Of a DNA stretch of 64,000 nt, positions 11,736-22,950 are shown in pieces. The stretch lies in the NCBI RefSeq assembly GCF_902167145.1, contig NC_050105.1, positions 141,469,988-141,533,987 on the forward strand, given 5' to 3'. Source of the stretch: Zea mays. Taxonomy: Eukaryota; Streptophyta; Magnoliopsida; Poales; Poaceae. Position 1 is the first letter of the stretch. Each line of letters opens with the position of its first letter. Made by a program: the position numbers and the translations under genes. The notes beneath the pieces were generated by a model, which had not been told where the DNA came from, ran no database searches, and saw only the letters and a program-made list of their open reading frames with translations.

Positions 11736-14700
11736 ATGAATAAAATAACTAGTAAAAAAAATGGCATGTGCATAATAGCAACTCTCTTCCCATGGCAGAT
11801 GGCTTCGGATAGAACCACGCCTACCGCCTCCGGGATTGGAGCAAGACTTCCTCTAGGAGCTGAGGGAGAGGCTGGCGGAGAAGGGGGTGAGACCCACCTC
11901 CCCGCACCTCCTGAACTACCACTAGACCTAGCCCAAATTCTGGCCAATCAAACCAGACTCATTGAAGTCCTCACTCGAAGCCTGGAGAACCAGCGCCCAG
12001 GCGGTGGAAGGCCCCAGGACAGGATGGGAGAATTCCTGAGACTGAAGCCGCCCACGTTCGCGGGGTCCAGCAATCCCCTCGATGCAGATGATTGGCTTCG
12101 CACGATCAAGAGGAAGTTGGAAGCCATCGCATGTCCTGAGAATCAGCGCGTTCAGCTGGCAGCCCATCAGCTTTCAGGAATGGCTTTAGCATGGTGGGAC
12201 ACTTTCAGTGAAGCCGTCAGAGACGCTACTTGGGCAGAATTTGAAGCAGCCTTCCGTGAGCACCACGTACCCCAGGGGATAGTGCAACTCAAGGAAGATG
12301 AGTTCCGGGAGCTAACCCAAGGCGGAAGAACAGTCAGTGAATATGTGCACAAGTTCACAGAGTTGGCCCGCTACGCGCCCGAGGATGTCAGCACCGAGGC
12401 CAGAAAGATGGCTCGTTTTCTGAGAGGGTTAAGACCCGAACTTAAGACCATCCTCGCCAGCCAGGACTTCCACAGCTTCTCTCACCTTTCCAACAAAGCT
12501 ATTCAAGTGGAGAGAGCAAAAGAGGAAGAAAAAGGGCACATCAAGAGAAAGTTCCAGGTCCTCCGAGCACAACAGCAAGAACGTCACCAGAGAGCTCGAC
12601 CCTTTGGGCTCCCACCCAGGGGTCCAAGCTTTCATAAACAATCTGGGCCCTCTCCATCACGCTTCAGTCAGCAGAGTCAGAGCTCCCATCAGGCACCTTC
12701 CGTTGCAAGCAACCAGCCGCCAGCAAACGCCTGTTGGCACTGCGGGGACCCCAGTCATTTCAAAAACAACTGCCCCCAGTTGAAGGCACCAGGGCCAACC
12801 TACTCCAACTCGGTGAATGGCCCCAAGGTTCCACCAGCACCCACCCCCAAGGTGCTCCCCTCCAACAGCCAGCAGAGCAGGACTCAGTACCAGGGCAGGG
12901 CCCGGGTCAACCACGTCGACGCGCAGGAAGCCCAGCAAGCCCCGGGAGTAGTGCTCGGTGAGTTCCTCGTTGAATTTACTCCCGCTTCTGTGCTTTTTGA
13001 TTCAGGAGCATCCCACTCATTTATAGCCGCTAAGTTTGTGGAGAAACATGGCATACCCTCTACACCTCTAGCTATCCCTTTGGTCACCCGAACCCCGGGG
13101 TCAGACCTTCTGTGCAAACTCAGGTGTTCCCAAGTCAGAATTCTTTTAAGTGGGGTAGTGTTCCTGGCAGACTTAACCATCTTGCCATCCCAAGGAATTG
13201 ATGTAATCCTAGGAATGGATTGGCTAGCTAAGCACAAGGGTGTTATCAGCTGCGCAAGCAAGACTGTTCTTCTCATAGATCACCAAGGAAAGGCAGTTTC
13301 CTGTCAAGCCCAACCGCCCGCAAATGACCCAATGATATTTAATCTGGCAGTAGAAAGCATGTCTGTAATCAAGGAATTTGAAGATGTATTTCCAGAAGAG
13401 CTGCCCGGGATGCCACCAGAAAGAGAAATAGAGTTCTATATAGATCTCATTCCCGGCGCTGCACCCATTGCAAAGAGACCATACCGCATGGCCCCCACTG
13501 AGTTGGCAGAATTGAAGCTTCAGATTTCGGAACTACAACAAAAAGGGTACATCCGTCCCAGTTCGTCTCCCTGGGGAGCACCCGTTCTTTTCGTTACCAA
13601 AAAGGATGGGAGTATGAGGATGTGTATTGATTATCGATCCTTGAACGAGGTTACAATCAAGAATAAGTACCCTCTTCCTCGGATCGATGACCTCTTCGAC
13701 CAACTACAAGGAGCCAAATACTTCTCCAAGATAGACCTCAGGTCAGGGTATCACCAACTGAGAATCAAAGAGGCAGACATTCAGAAAACTGCATTCGTCA
13801 CCAGATATGGGCAATATGAGTTCACAGTGATGCCATTTGGACTAACCAACGCACCCGCCTTTTTCATGAACCTCATGAATAAGGTGTTTATGGAAGAATT
13901 GGATAAGTTTGTCGTGGTCTTCATCGACGACATCCTTATTTATTCAAAGAATCGCAAGGACCATGAGCATCACCTTCGAATCGTCCTCGGAAGACTCAGA
14001 GCACATCAACTTTATGCGAAGCTCAGCAAGTGTGAGTTTTGGTTGGAGAAGATAGCTTTCCTAGGGCATATCTTGACTGCAGAAGGGATATAAGTGGACC
14101 CATCCAAGGTAGAAGCTGTCTCAAATTGGAAGCAACCATCCAATGTCAGCGAAGTACGAAGCTTTCTGGGAATGGCAGGGTATTACCGCCGTTTTATCAA
14201 GGGATTCTCCAGCATAGCAAAGCCCTTGACCGAACTTCTCAAAAAGGACAATAAGTTTGTGTGGACTCCCAAGCGTGAAGAAAGTTTCCAAATCATTAAA
14301 GAGAAACTTACAACTGCACCAGTCCTGACTCTGCCAGACATACACCAGGATTTCGTCATCTTTTGTGATGCTTCCAAGCAAGGCTTGGGGTGTGTCTTAA
14401 TGCAAAATGAGAAAGTCATTGCTTATGCATCTCGCTTACTCAAGCCGCACGAGCAGAACTATCCTACCCACGATCTGGAATTGGCAGCCATAGTGCACGC
14501 CTTAAAAATTTGGAGGCATTATCTGATTGGGAACAAATGCCACATCTTCACTGATCACAAGAGTCTAAAGTACATTTTCACGCAGCCGGACCTCAACCTC
14601 CGTCAAAGAAGGTGGCTCGAATTGATCAAAGATTATGACCTCGAAATCCACTACCACCCCGGAAAGGCCAACGTGGTAGCTGACGCCCTCAGCAGAAAAC

Positions 14701-16238
14701 CCTTTGGAATTAAGGGAGCAAACTTTCTGGAAGATTGGAAGAAAGAATCTGCTCAGCTAAATGCATGCCTGGGAGACAACGGTAGCCTGGAAGTCAAGCC
14801 CAATCTAGAAGATCTCATATGCAAGGCCCAACGCATGGACGTAGAAACAACCAAGCTTATGGAAAGAGCACGAAAGGAGCAACTTCCGGACCTCAGGGCA
14901 GATAATCAAGGAACCCTCTGGTTCAGGGATCGCCTGTGCGTGCCAGTGGGAGAAACACGAGAAACCCTGCTCAATGAAGCCCACAACTCAGCTTACTCTA
15001 TCCACCCAGGGACCACCAAGATGTACCTAGACCTTAAGGCCAGATATTGGTGGAAAGGGATGAAGAGGGAAATAGCACAGTATGTGGCCCGATGTGACAC
15101 CTGCCAGCGAACAAAGCCCGAACATCAGAAGCCTGCAGGCCTACTTCAACCCCTCCCAATACCCGAATGGAAGTGGGAAGAAATAGGCATGGATTTCGTA
15201 ACCGGACTACCCCGATCACAAAGAGGAAATGATTCCATATGGGTAATCATCGATCGTCTCACCAAGGTGGCCCATTTCATTCCAGTAAAGACCACTTTTG
15301 GAGGAGCAGCCCTTGCCCGATTATACCTTAAAGAGATAGTCAGGCTACATGGCATTCCACGGAAGATAATATCAGATCGAGGAACGCAGTTCACTTCAAA
15401 ATTTTGGAAGGGCCTTCAGCAAGCAATGGGCACCAAGCTAGATTTCAGCACTGCTTATCACCCCCAGTCAGATGGTCAAACAGAAAGAGTCAACAAAGTC
15501 CTCGAAGATTTACTCAGGGCCTGCGTGTTAGCCTTCGACAGAGATTGGGAGTCTAGTTTACCGTACGCCGAATTCTCATACAACAACAGCCATCAAGCCA
15601 GCATCAAAATGTCACCATTCGAAGCACTGTATGGAAGAAAATGCCAGACTCCCCTAATGTGGTCCAATGTAGGGGAGAGGACACTAGAAGGACCCGACTT
15701 TGTTAAAGAAGCCGAAGAAAAAGTTGCTTTGATCCGCAGAAGGTTACTTGAAGCTCAGAGTCGACAGAAGAGTTACGCAGACAATAGGCGAAGGGAACTC
15801 AGATTTGAGGAAGGAGATTTTGTTTATCTCAAGGTTTCCCCAATGCGTGGTGTCAAGAGGTTTCAGATGAAAGGAAAGCTAGCACCCCGTTTCGTCGGTC
15901 CTTACCCTATCATTTCCCGAATAGGACCCGTGGCATACCGTCTTGAGCTACCAGAATCCATGTCAGATATTCACAATGTGTTCCATGTGTCCCAACTCCG
16001 CAAATGCCTAAAAGTACCAGAAACCCGTATCGAGGCAGAAGCAATTCAGATTCAAAAAGATCTCCAGTACCGGGAAAAGCCAGTGAAGATTCTTGACTCA
16101 ACAGTCAGAAGGACCCGCAATTCAGAAGTGAAGCTCTGTAAGGTTCAGTGGAGCAGAGATGGAGAAGAAGAAGCCACCTGGGAAAGTGAGGACTCTCTGA
16201 GGAGGGAATACCCTTACCTTTTCTCGAGCCCCGTCTGA
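11736..16238 (+). pseudogene. Gypsy gag-pol polyprotein with chromodomain, one internal stop
   Basis: This encodes the structural and replication proteins of the gypsy element in a single frame. In order: a retrotransposon gag domain ([10 protein letters not shown]), a CCHC zinc knuckle near residue 332 ([14 protein letters not shown]), an aspartic protease (DSGASHSF, about 422), reverse transcriptase ([15 protein letters not shown] near 729), RNase H ([10 protein letters not shown]), integrase ([34 protein letters not shown]) and a C-terminal chromodomain (about 16080-16230, [15 protein letters not shown]). A TAA at 14091-14093 breaks the frame in the late RT region; on both sides the frame is open and the family sequence continues without a gap. 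The start may be ATG 11799 rather than 11736, because 11799 follows an acceptor-like CATGGCAG and is followed by gag-like sequence. This copy cannot make full-length Pol without readthrough. Confidence 0.93.
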
Positions 16239-16260
16239 ATCTCGAGGGCGAGATTCCTTT

Positions 16261-16274
16261 AAGTGGGGTAGGTT
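16261..16274 (+). other. Polypurine tract of the gypsy element
   Basis: AAGTGGGGTAGGT is directly before the 3' LTR start at 16275. It is in the correct place to prime plus-strand synthesis. Confidence 0.75.
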
Positions 16275-19134
16275 TGTAGCATCCCAAAAATCCTAATCTA
16301 GGTTTGAAACCCTAATTCACCTTTTTCCCTCCCTTCACCCTCTAATTCTAAGTTCTTCACTAAGTTTTTCTTTCATCATATGCATACATTTTGTTTGATC
16401 ACAAGCACCTCACTTAGATTCTATTTTCTAAACACTTAGAGTATCCACAAAATATTTCTTTTCAAAAGAAAAAGGGACAAAATGGGAAATAGAAATTAGA
16501 AAGTAAAAAGAATAAGGGGAAAAGCTCTCTCCCCCCCTGCTGGACCGAATTCCGGCCCAAGCCCGCGACCCCCCCCCCTTTCCCACGCGCCCGCGCTCCC
16601 CGCTTTCGGCCCAACTGCGGCCTGCCTCCGCGCGCGCGCGCCAGCCCGCTCCTCGCCCTCGCTCTCGCTGACAAGGCGTCCCCACCCGTCAGCCGCTCTC
16701 TCTCTCGCGCACTCGCTCCCTCTGACCAAGCGACCCCACAGGTCAGCTGCTTCGTCGTCCGTCCGCCGTCCCCTCGCCGAAGTCACCTCCGCCGGTCGCC
16801 TCCGTCCTCCCCTCTGCCATCCTGCCGCACAGGGAAGTTTGGCACCGCTCCGTCCTCCTCCCCTTGACCAGCGTCCTCGCCGGTACCACCTCGCCGTGGC
16901 GTCCCCTCGGCAGCGCTGTGCGCCATTTATGGCGGCACTGGGAAGCTCGCCGGAGTCAGGGAGCTCCACCGCCCCCTTCCCCCGCGCACCTATAAAAGGC
17001 TCGCCCCGAGCCCCTCCTTCCTCGCACCAGCCCCGGCCATCCCTCTCCTCCTCTCCCTGAGCACAATTCGCGAAGCACCGACGTCGTTCTCCCCTCCGGT
17101 GAGTTCCTTCCTCCTCCTCCCTCTCCTTCTCCGTTGGTCCGACAAGAAATTAAGTGGGGCAAGCAGCTCCCTCACGTAACCACGAGCCCGAAGCACCACC
17201 TACCGACCCCGTCCCCCACCCAGAGCCCACCGGCGGCGATCCCCGCCGCGGAACTCCGCCCCCTCCCCGTAGGCAGCCCCCTCTCAACCCTCTCCGGCCA
17301 AATTGAGCCTACCGTTAGAATCGCCAGCACCTCCCCGTGCCAAGGCATCTGCTCACTGTCCAAAAACCGGGCCACCGGCGGCGAACCGCCGCCAAGCCCA
17401 CCGGCGGCCGGGTCCTCCCCGCGGACGGCCGGTTCATTTCCCCCCCGTCAACCTGACGCCGTTCTCTTCCCCCTCCCATTCTCTCTGGCACGTGGGGCCC
17501 ACGGCGACGTCGTCACCTTCACGCGCCCGCACCGTCCCTTGCCCTGGGCCGCAACTGGGCCGGCGCATTCGCGCCCACGCGCGCTCGCGCCCGGCTGGGC
17601 CAGAATCCTTCCCCCCGGCCCACCAGAGCTGAAACCCTTTTTCCTTTTTCCTTTTTAGCATTCTCCCTCCTTTAATTAGTCCCCTCAATATTTTATGCAC
17701 AAAAAATTATCAAAAGTAATTTCTAAAGGCCACATACAATAATGATGTTAGAAAATGACACACTATAATTTGTAAATCCCTGTTGATGTATTGTTTTATT
17801 GCCTGTTTTCCTAGAAGAAGCGGGGACCGTTGATCCGGAACCCGTAGCCCCGGAAGAGGGACCAGAGCCCGAACTTCCGGAAGTAGGTCTTCTGTGCCAG
17901 GAAAGCTTCGACGAAGGCAAGTCCATCCTTCCCTTGATGCATAAATTACCTATTCTCTCTACCACTGCCTAGGCCGGGAACTATGGGGGAATATTGCATT
18001 GTGAGTAAGAGATGGCCCGCATTAACATATTATTTCCGATTACGAAATGTGGATCTGGAAGTAGGGCAAAGTGTTTCTTCAAATAAAACCTCTTTCTGAA
18101 AAGTTATGCGATGAAGGGTACTCACCCTCATCACCTTGAGAGTGGGGTGATCAGGGACTCCCTGGTTTAGGGGAGGGCCTAAGGTGTTGGCTCAGCTGGT
18201 TTAGGCGTGAGCAGAAGGATCGTCCCCTCATATAAGGACCGGCTTGTCATTTTTTCACTACCTGTACTCCTTTATCGTACAACCACTCGAGACTGTGTGG
18301 GCAGTCACTCGATCCGAACTCGTACGGTCCAACCCCAGGGTTAAGAAGGCTGGGGAGCACCGGGAGGATAAGGAGGGGGAAAGTTTTGTCCGGTTTGGGC
18401 ATGGTGGTGGCCTGACTCCTTCCGGATAACCGTTAAGGTTAGGACGTACGGGTAAGGAAAGAGATCCGGCATTCGGGTCTCGCGACGGTGAGATCGCAGA
18501 AACCGGGCTAGTGGGTAAAGTGTACCCCTCTGCGCAGAGTTGAAACCTATTCGAATAGTCCGTGTCCACTGGTATGGATGAGTCCGGTGTGGTATGACAA
18601 TTAGAACTTTCTCTATGAATTTCAAGAAAAGGGGGAATGTGCGAGTGAATAAGTGTTAAGAAAAAACTAAGGCCACGGGAGCGGGAAGCTCAGTGGTGGT
18701 TGAGTTTTGGTTACTTTTAAAGACAATGGGTTAAACCTTCAAGCAACTTCCTTTCTCTAAGAAAATGATGAGTGACATCAACTCCACCAAATTGAGCATG
18801 TACATCATAGGTCTCTTTCTCTCTACGGGAGCGGGGTGGGCTTGCGGAATACCTAGTGTATTCACCCAGATTTATTTATGTTTTTCAGCAGCCGAGGACT
18901 TCTTTTCTGCTATGCTTGATTAAGAGGGCTGTGTCTGCACCCAGTTCTGCTTGTGGTTTGGGCTAGTACATTTTCCTACTACGCTTCTCTATTTGGCTCT
19001 CTCTCGAGCTTGTACCCCGGTATTGTAATAAATTTATCTAAACTCTGTACTATTTGGAGTAAGGAATGTGTTTACTAGCCTCCTGGGACTAGTAATTGTA
19101 TCACATTTGAGTCCCAAAGGATCGGGACGCTTCA
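16275..19134 (+). repeat. 3' LTR of the gypsy element
   Basis: This is a 2860-bp direct copy of the 5' LTR. Differences seen by eye include shorter C runs, GGCCGTC against GCCGGTC near 16793, a TATA-flanking base at about 16986, CTAAGGCATC against CCAAGGCATCTGCTC near 17341, and a few single bases near 17470-17700 and 18765. The end CTTCA is followed by the target repeat TTATG. Confidence 0.95.
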
Positions 19135-19256
19135 TTATGTTTGTAATGCGTGATTTTATTATGAATGCATGTGTTTGTAATGTGGCTGTTATCTGTTATT
19201 TATGTTATGTGTGCAGAAATAGTGTCCTAATTTAGTGCTGTTTTTGTAGCAGTATA

Positions 19257-19600
19257 GGGTAATTCTCGTCGGCCCAGTTAATTCCCGTCGGCTATGGTCG
19301 AACCGACGGGAATTAACTAATAACTCTCGTCGGCCCAGTTAATTCCCGTCGGCCTGGGGAACCGACGAGAATTAATTGATAACTCCCGTCGGCCTGGTGA
19401 ACCGACGGGAGTTAGCATTAATTGCCGTCGGCTAGTTAGTGGCCGACGGGAATTAATAATTCCCGTCGGCCGCCGACGGGGATAAACGTATCCCCGACAA
19501 GGGACGCCTGGCGGCTGAAAACCGACGGGAATTAAGTAATTCCCGTCGATATATGCTTATTCCCGTCGGTTTCTGGCCGACGGGAATTAAGTGAATTCCT
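19257..19600. repeat. Right subterminal repeats of the CACTA element
   Basis: At least fourteen TCCCGTCGGCC-like motifs lie in both orientations, many as facing pairs that could form hairpins (for example CCCGTCGGTTTCTGGCCGACGGG near 19562). They match the left cluster and precede the terminal GTAGTG at 19601-19606. The 120 bp between the gypsy element and this cluster (19140-19256) show nothing else. Confidence 0.85.
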
Positions 19601-19609
19601 GTAGTGAAT

Positions 19610-19987
19610 AAAAGGGACCTTTTAGTACTAATTCGAGCTAAAAAACGGTACTAAAAGACCACTCTTTAGTCTCGTCCATTACCAATTCATAATTTGTTAT
19701 ACTGTAGACAGTTTCTAAATAGTACTGATTGCTCGCTCTCTAATAGTGGAATAGGGCTGGAGGTTGTAGCATGCCTATCCTATCTTTTGCCTTTAGGGCA
19801 CTAATCCAGATCTAAGCAAAGAGTGGTTAATCATGACACTGCACATTGTGGGGCCTGTGAGGGCACAAGGCGTTCTCACAACCAAGACAAACATTGCTAG
19901 CTGTGTGTCATAGAACTTGGGAAAAACAACTAACAGCTTTTAAGAACCATCGTGCTTCACCCATGCACCTTCGCGTTCATGCACTTG
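19610..19987. other. Sequence between the CACTA element and the peptide gene
   Basis: A hairpin of about 40 bp lies at 19619-19657, possibly part of a MITE-like repeat. The remainder has no recognised feature and forms the upstream region of the RGF-type gene. Confidence 0.35.
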
Positions 19988-19993
19988 TATATA
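19988..19993 (+). promoter_or_regulatory. Candidate TATA box of the RGF-type gene
   Basis: TATATA within CTTGTATATACTCC lies 227 bp upstream of the chosen ATG at 20215. If used, transcription would start near 20020 and leave a 5' UTR of about 195 bases with in-frame ATGs, including 20083. It is about 380 bp from the CACTA end. Confidence 0.4.
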
Positions 19994-20214
19994 CTCCCAA
20001 GGGCGGTTCACCAAGTGCACCCTTTCTCCACTACCTCACACGCGCGCGAATTCCTCGGCTAGTTCCTCGCACGGTCATCAAGATGATCGCCTGGCACCCT
20101 CATGTCATGTGTCTCCCTTCATATCTACTACTGCTGCTTCATTCTACTGCTTTAGCTAATTGTCCTGCCATGCATAGCGGCCTAAGCTCTCCTCTTGCCC
20201 ACAAAGGGCAGCTA

Positions 20215-20939
20215 ATGAAGCACAGCGCTGCCGTTCTCCCCGTCTTCCTCCTCTCCATCGCTCTCCTTGCTAGCTCATGCGAGGCGCGAGGTCTTCCCGT
20301 CCATGGCAAGGTCCGCAGCTCCAGCAAGTCGCATCGTCTACCACTACCAAGCAAGGTTGGCATCTCTGAGGATTATTACGTCGTGATCAGTTCATTACTC
20401 GATCATAGATTCATTATTGTGATTCTAACAAGGATCATCTTGCACCAGTCCACTGAAGCTCTCTATTGTCGGTTTTAGAGGCATTTTTATTGGCGTTTTT
20501 GGTTTTCGCTAGCATGAAAGACCAGTAAAAATCACAGACTTCACTAGTATAGTAGCATCTGCTTCTTGTGAAGCACCAGCGAAAAAAATCGCCACCACAC
20601 CAAAAAAAACATCTCTGTAGTGTTTATTTGTTGCGTATTCTAAATTTCTAATCCGTTTCGTTTCGTTTGCATTCTGCGTAGGATGCGGCAGGAGCAAGCT
20701 TGAAAGCTGATGGTCGGCTGACAAGGCAGATGAAGGCTAGACACACGGCTCAGCCGGAGCATCAGGCGGGTGCAACGGCGAAGGAGGGGATGAAAATGGC
20801 AGCAGCATCTGCCGGTGCAGTTCGTGCTGCGCCTACGCCGTCTGCCGTTACAGTTTCGCACCGGCTTTCTCGACCGGAGGACACCGGGTTTCATCTGGAT
20901 TATGCCGGGCCTAGAACACATACCCCTTCTCACAACTAA
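20215..20939 (+). CDS. RGF/GLV/CLEL-type secreted peptide hormone precursor (two exons)
   Basis: The predicted precursor is processed in the secretory path to a small sulfated peptide that signals through RGFR/RGI receptor kinases in root meristem and gravity responses (known for the family). Exon 1 is 20215-20355 and exon 2 is 20682-20939; the intron (326 bp) starts AAG|GTTGGC and ends GCGTAG|GAT, phase 0, giving 132 residues. Residues 1-24 look like a signal peptide (MKHSAAVLPVFLLSIALLAS). A variable, basic middle follows. The last 13 residues before the stop are DYAGPRTHTPSHN, with the Asp-Tyr sulfation site and the spaced Pro, Pro and terminal His-Asn of the RGF motif. The frame is open upstream of 20215, so translation could start at ATG 20083, which adds a second hydrophobic stretch. 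The donor site is my choice. It lies about 0.6 kb right of a CACTA element and 1.4 kb left of a solo LTR. Confidence 0.8.
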
Positions 20940-22307
20940 TGCGCGCGCGGGATCAGAATCAGATCAGTTCCTGACCAAGCTACTCTTCCTCCTAATCTTA
21001 CTTTTCGTATTTGCAAGCGACCCGTGTACATGACATTCCCAGTCCTAAAAAACGTCACATTCTCACGTACATACCTGATTGAGTACATATCTGATCTGTC
21101 TCATCATCCTGGCCCAACAAAATTTATAGCTTTTTCCTCAAAAAAAAAATCTAGCTAGCAGGCCGGCTAGCGAGAGAGAGTACTTTACCAACAACTCATC
21201 CAAATTGTTGACTTCTCTTGTCTTCATCAGCGTACACTCATATGCTACCTTCAGCTAAGCAATAATGTTAATGCCAAGTTTTGAGTACTTTTGGTACTCA
21301 GCAAGTTTTATGCTGATCGAATTTAAGAAAGTCTAAACTCGGTTCTTTTGCTCAAAATGCTTTAGTTCAAATTCATTTATAAAAGAAATTATTCTTTAGT
21401 TGACTCTCAACTTATAACGATTCTCTTAAACAAGGATCATTTATCATACCATAAACCCATAGCAACCAACCAAACCATAACTCATCTAATAGTGTGAGGG
21501 TCCATGCCAATCATAACCGTGAGCACTACTGTCATGACAGTTTATCTCTGCAGAGGTTTTGTACACATTTAATTTTCACAAGAAGTGACTTCATTCCTCT
21601 GCCATCGAGACAAAAGTTGTTGTGTCAAATTATCATCTTACCATTGGTTCGTAATTCTCCTCACTGTCTTGTATTTACTTGTTTATATATTTGTGCTATT
21701 TTGTTGCTCTCGTATAGCTAATTTACTTGTGTAGTAAAGCAGTTGCTAACTTGTTAGTTAGATTGTATAACTGATTAGCTTAGCTTATGTAGCTATGTAG
21801 TTGTAGCTCCTTAGTTGTGCTTGTGTAGTGTAACTAGTGAATAGTGCTAGCACAATGCTAGTAGTACTTGTGCTTTTGTGTGTTGTTCTTACTAGTTGTA
21901 TAGGTTCATTTGACCTTACTAACTAGACTTGTGTAGGTGAGACCTCACTAGTTTGGCACCTTAGTTGTTATAATTAGGATCTTTCATAAGTTGTTTACGA
22001 TAGATAGAGAGGTATAGTCTTGGCTAGATCAAATCATTTTAATTTTGTATTTATTTTGGTTAGCCGACATAATTCAGCTTTTGAAATGACTATTCACCTC
22101 CTTCTAGTTCGTCGTCTTGAATCAACATCCCACGACACCCGTCGAACGAGTCTGATGCACACGATTTCTCTCTAGAATCCCTCTCGAAGACATAAGATCA
22201 GGGTAACGATTCGACGCTAATCTTTTCACGAGGTTTGATGCCATGTAGAGTAAACTCTAGATGCTACATGCGCAACGTATAGTCCAACGGCACCGTCAGA
22301 CTAGTCT
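20940..22307. other. Downstream of the peptide gene: LTR-like module, no gene
   Basis: No coding sequence is recognised. At about 21486-21620 a weak match to the 22882-22950 and 34250-34340 LTR modules is visible (CCGTGAGCACT, then CTCTGCAGAGGTTTTGTACACATTT), suggesting a much older fragment of the same kind of LTR. At about 22090-22140 ACTATTCACCTCCTTCTAGT resembles the 3' end of copia LTRs. Both are low-confidence readings. Confidence 0.3.
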
Positions 22308-22950
22308 AAATGTGTCACACCCGGATTTCGGGGCACCAAGACCCGGGCGCGAATATAATCACCAGGTGTGCTGGGACCAAGTCTCACACATATGATGATT
22401 CATGGCACAGGATCGAATGTCACATCTTTACTACATAACAGGAGTTCTATACAAAATAAATAAATAATTACATTATAGGGAGACAACGGTCCAGCAACCC
22501 AAAGTTGACTGGGGGACGACGACCTAGATCTCTCACGAACTCATCGCAGCATCCTCCATGCGCCTCATCCTGCGGTACCTGTTCTTGACCTGTGGGGGTG
22601 TGAGACAGCAAGAGTGAGCTCACATACATTCATCGCTCAACAAGTTGTGGGGAATAATGTGCATGAACTCGCCAAAGGTGGGAGCTCACGTGAAGTGTAA
22701 GGCTTACCAAAGAGGATGGTTAGAGCTGAGCATTGCTTTTAAAGTTGGTCAAAATTTTATTAGCAATTACTAAGTATAAGTAAATACCAACCCAATTAAG
22801 TAGTAGAACAAAAGTAACAACATCATCTGCGATGCAATGCATATGACAAATTGAATTTAGTTCCATAAATTAATCATTAGAGAGTCCTGAGCTGCTCATG
22901 ACCGTGAGCTCGGCTAGTATACCAGTTTTACACTCTGCAGAGGTGGTACC

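Larger units (their letters stand above)
7852..19134 (+). mobile_element. Ty3/gypsy chromovirus (Tekay/Del-like) inserted in the CACTA element
   Basis: The direct target repeat TTATG flanks it at 7847-7851 and 19135-19139. LTRs start TGTAGC and end CTTCA. The internal part runs PBS, an extra ORF, then gag-protease-RT-RNase H-integrase-chromodomain, then PPT, which is the Ty3/gypsy order. The C-terminal chromodomain and LTRs of about 2.86 kb suggest the Tekay/Del lineage. By eye the two LTRs differ by about a dozen substitutions and a few short indels, so the insertion is young. The pol frame has one stop codon. Confidence 0.95.
475..19606 (+). mobile_element. CACTA (En/Spm-type) DNA transposon with a nested gypsy element
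   Basis: The left end reads CACTATAGGAAT and the right end ATTCCTGTAGTG, so the terminal inverted repeat is CACTAYAGGAAT with one mismatch. The 3-bp sequence AAT flanks it on both sides (472-474 and 19607-19609), as expected for CACTA target duplications. Both ends carry clustered TCCCGTCGGCC repeats in both orientations. Inside are a TNP2-type transposase gene and a second Transposase_24-like gene, both on the plus strand. Without the 11.3-kb gypsy insertion (7852-19134 plus one target repeat) the element is about 7.8 kb. Four in-frame stops make this copy non-autonomous as it stands. Confidence 0.93.

Noticed and set aside
19894..20478. A 194-codon frame read as one exon over the peptide gene
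   Set aside because: It starts at TTG and runs through the intron donor at 20356; the spliced model with the RGF motif explains the region better.
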